Position numbers and translations under genes: made by a program. From assembly GCA_015494735.1 (NCBI GenBank), contig WGAQ01000046.1, positions 1 through 16,160 of the forward strand: a stretch of DNA of 16,160 nt. Reading direction: 5' to 3'. Under the pieces are notes generated by a model that made no database searches, had not been told where the DNA came from, and worked only from the letters and a program-made list of their open reading frames with translations. Source of the stretch: Caldifarciminota bacterium (lineage in GTDB: Bacteria; Hydrothermota; Hydrothermia; LBFQ01; DSFT01). Positions 14,964-16,160 of this stretch are shown here, piece after piece (position 1 is the stretch's first letter; each line of letters starts with the position of its first letter).

Positions 14964-15078
14964 AGGGGGAGTTCGATTGATATGGTAAAAGTGTAAAAAC
15001 TAAATCGAAGAGGGCAAATATGCATATTGAAGTAAAACGTATGGTAAGCAGTCATTTCAAAATATGGAATGAAATCAA

Positions 15079-15474
15079 TCATTTTCCAGTTGGAATTTCG
15101 AATGCAGTCATGTTATTCGATGGAAACCGCCTCAACTCGATAGATGAAATTCCGGCTCTGTCAATAATTTTGCGTAAGGCCTTAGTGCGACCATACTCTA
15201 AGCCTCCTTTTTCGAGACTCTCTTTTAACTTAGCACATCAGATAAGCAAGTTTTTCATCAGCTTCCTGGTTGGGAAGAAAGAATAAAAGGTCTCCTGCAC
15301 ATCTTCGTGTGTATGACCACAGGTGATAGGGTGGCTCTCAAAAGGATACGCAATGTTTTCTCCATTTCCTCCAGATGCCATGTCCTCTGGTATGGGATGA
15401 GAAAACCTGGACAGAATTCTCCACTTTCTCCCTCCGTGGGAAGAGTTGATTACACATAAAATGGTAAAGGACCT
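15079..15474 (-). pseudogene. Broken unidentified gene with an in-frame TGA
   Basis: One minus-strand frame runs from a TAA (15475-15477) to a TGA (15079-15081), about 131 codons, broken only by a TGA at 15238-15240. The text is protein-like on both sides: RKWRILSRFSHPIPEDMASG and SHPITCGHTHEDVQETFY before it, CAKLKESLEKGG and RTKALRKIIDRAGISSIELR after it. Around 15240-15262 the next frame reads even better (LPNQEADEKLAYLM), so the lesion may be a pair of compensating frameshifts instead of a nonsense change. The only ATG (15381) is deep inside and has no proper ribosome site, so the 5' end also seems lost; it stops where the GTPase promoter begins. I do not recognise the family. Confidence 0.45.
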
Positions 15475-15475
15475 T

Positions 15476-15497
15476 TAAACTTATAATAAAGGAGGTC
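15476..15497 (+). promoter_or_regulatory. Promoter and ribosome site of the GTPase gene
   Basis: TAAACT (15476-15481) and TATAAT (15482-15487) overlap the region before a strong AAAGGAGGTC (15488-15497) that stands 6 nt before ATG 15503. Use of TAAACT would place the transcript start near 15488 and keep the ribosome site in the mRNA, so this gene is not of the leaderless type. Confidence 0.4.
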
Positions 15498-15502
15498 AAG
15501 GA

Positions 15503-16160
15503 ATGGCTGTATATAAAAAGGATGCATTGGAGTTCATCAAATCTATAGATGAGTTTTTCGATACACTTGCCATGGGTACAGAGGTGAAAGAGCCTATCAA
15601 AAAACATGTAATGGGACCTGCTATCAAGGAACTGGAGGATATGATTATTAAAACAAAAGCACCTACTCTTTACCTGATAGGTCGAAGTGGTTCAGGAAAA
15701 TCTTCTCTCATAGATGCAATTCTCAATCTGAGCCCATATAAAACCAATTCCGATAAACCCGAAATCGGTCATGTTAAACCAACCACATGTGAATCGAAGA
15801 GATATTTTTTCCAGTTCAGAAATCCTGATGACGGCAAAATTATAGCAGAATGGAATTTAATCGATTCCCGCGGATTATTCGAGTCAACACCACCTGAAGG
15901 TTGTGAACACAAAAGCGAGGAGAAAACGGTACTGGAAGACCTTGAAGAATACAGTCCGGATATCGTTTTACATGTAATAAAAGCGGAAGATGTTAGAAAC
16001 CACAGAAAAGATTTTCAAACTATCAACGAAATCTTTAATGAATATGGTTTTAATATACCCAGGATTGCTGTTTTGTCTCAGGTCGATAAGCTGAATCCAA
16101 TAGATCAATGGCCCCCTGAACGCTATCCAGAAAAGGCAGGTAATATTCTTAACTTAATAG
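15503..16160 (+). CDS. P-loop GTPase, dynamin/Era-like, 3' end outside the window
   Basis: The first 219 codons of a GTP-binding protein, cut by the window edge. A helical N-terminus of about 55 residues precedes the G domain: LIGRSGSGKSSLIDAI is the P-loop (G1), the Thr pair in VKPTTCES fits G2, LIDSRG is the D-x-x-G box (G3) and LSQVDKL is a variant of the N/T-K-x-D base-recognition box (G4), here with Gln in place of Lys. This layout is that of TRAFAC-class GTPases such as the YfjP/YkfA and dynamin-like groups often found in accessory DNA. The gene is AT-richer than the rest of the window and has a canonical ribosome site. The function of the full protein depends on the missing C-terminal part, so I do not name it further. 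Confidence 0.88.
   Translation, partial: MAVYKKDALEFIKSIDEFFDTLAMGTEVKEPIKKHVMGPAIKELEDMIIKTKAPTLYLIGRSGSGKSSLIDAILNLSPYKTNSDKPEIGHVKPTTCESKRYFFQFRNPDDGKIIAEWNLIDSRGLFESTPPEGCEHKSEEKTVLEDLEEYSPDIVLHVIKAEDVRNHRKDFQTINEIFNEYGFNIPRIAVLSQVDKLNPIDQWPPERYPEKAGNILNLI

Noticed and set aside
15238..15240. TGA as a selenocysteine codon
   Set aside because: I see no convincing SECIS-type hairpin directly downstream, and an alternative frame across the spot suggests mutation.
15020..15286. 88-codon open frame on the plus strand
   Set aside because: A weak AGAGGG-like site precedes it, but its residues read like the shadow of the Lys/Glu-rich minus-strand relic, which has better codon periodicity.

Overview
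The window looks like chromosomal DNA of a thermophilic, Gram-negative-type bacterium from a little-studied lineage. An FCB-adjacent candidate phylum such as WOR-3 or Hydrothermae is my best guess, and it is an inference. The bacterial signs are an outer-membrane beta-barrel resembling DUF6029 proteins, a lipoprotein with an Omp28-like thioredoxin fold, a large secreted protein ending in a FlgD-Ig/sorting-type domain, and clear GGAGG ribosome sites inside operons. The thermophile guess rests on charged, Ile/Tyr/Glu/Arg-rich proteins and heavy use of AGG/AGA and ATA codons. I see no tRNA, rRNA or CRISPR array.

Layout. Bases 1-480 hold a decayed DDE transposase on the minus strand that runs off the window. 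A 573-581 aa DNA-binding-type protein follows (plus strand). A possible 45-aa two-helix membrane protein lies opposite its 3' end. Next is an MGDG-synthase/MurG-like glycosyltransferase (plus), with a parS-like palindrome over its last codons. A minus-strand block then holds, in transcription order, the fused enzyme FtcD, two tandem DUF5618/HEPN-like proteins and a TatD nuclease. From 6960 two tandem paralogues (487 and 489 aa) share the overall plan of the 581-aa protein: N-terminal HTH, helical middle, C-terminal winged-helix-like part. The second is followed by a small secreted four-cysteine protein. A compact hairpin fills the gap to a convergent minus-strand operon (14951 to 10473). That operon has four overlapping genes: a 589-aa secreted protein with a CxxC domain, an Omp28-like lipoprotein, a TlpA-like thioredoxin and the beta-barrel. 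Beyond 14960 the DNA becomes visibly AT-richer. It holds a broken unidentified gene (minus) and the 5' part of a P-loop GTPase (plus).

How it works together. The clearest functional unit is the extracytoplasmic operon: three separate thioredoxin-fold proteins (CSPC, CYPC, CKHC) made with an outer-membrane barrel, which suggests thiol-disulfide work at the cell envelope. The three HTH proteins look like a lineage-specific family of regulators; their targets are not visible.

The most general signal is at the starts. First genes of transcription units have a TAWAMT-type -10 box ending only 6-9 nt before the start codon and no Shine-Dalgarno, implying leaderless mRNAs. Genes inside operons have GGAGG sites. 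I use this rule to correct several starts.
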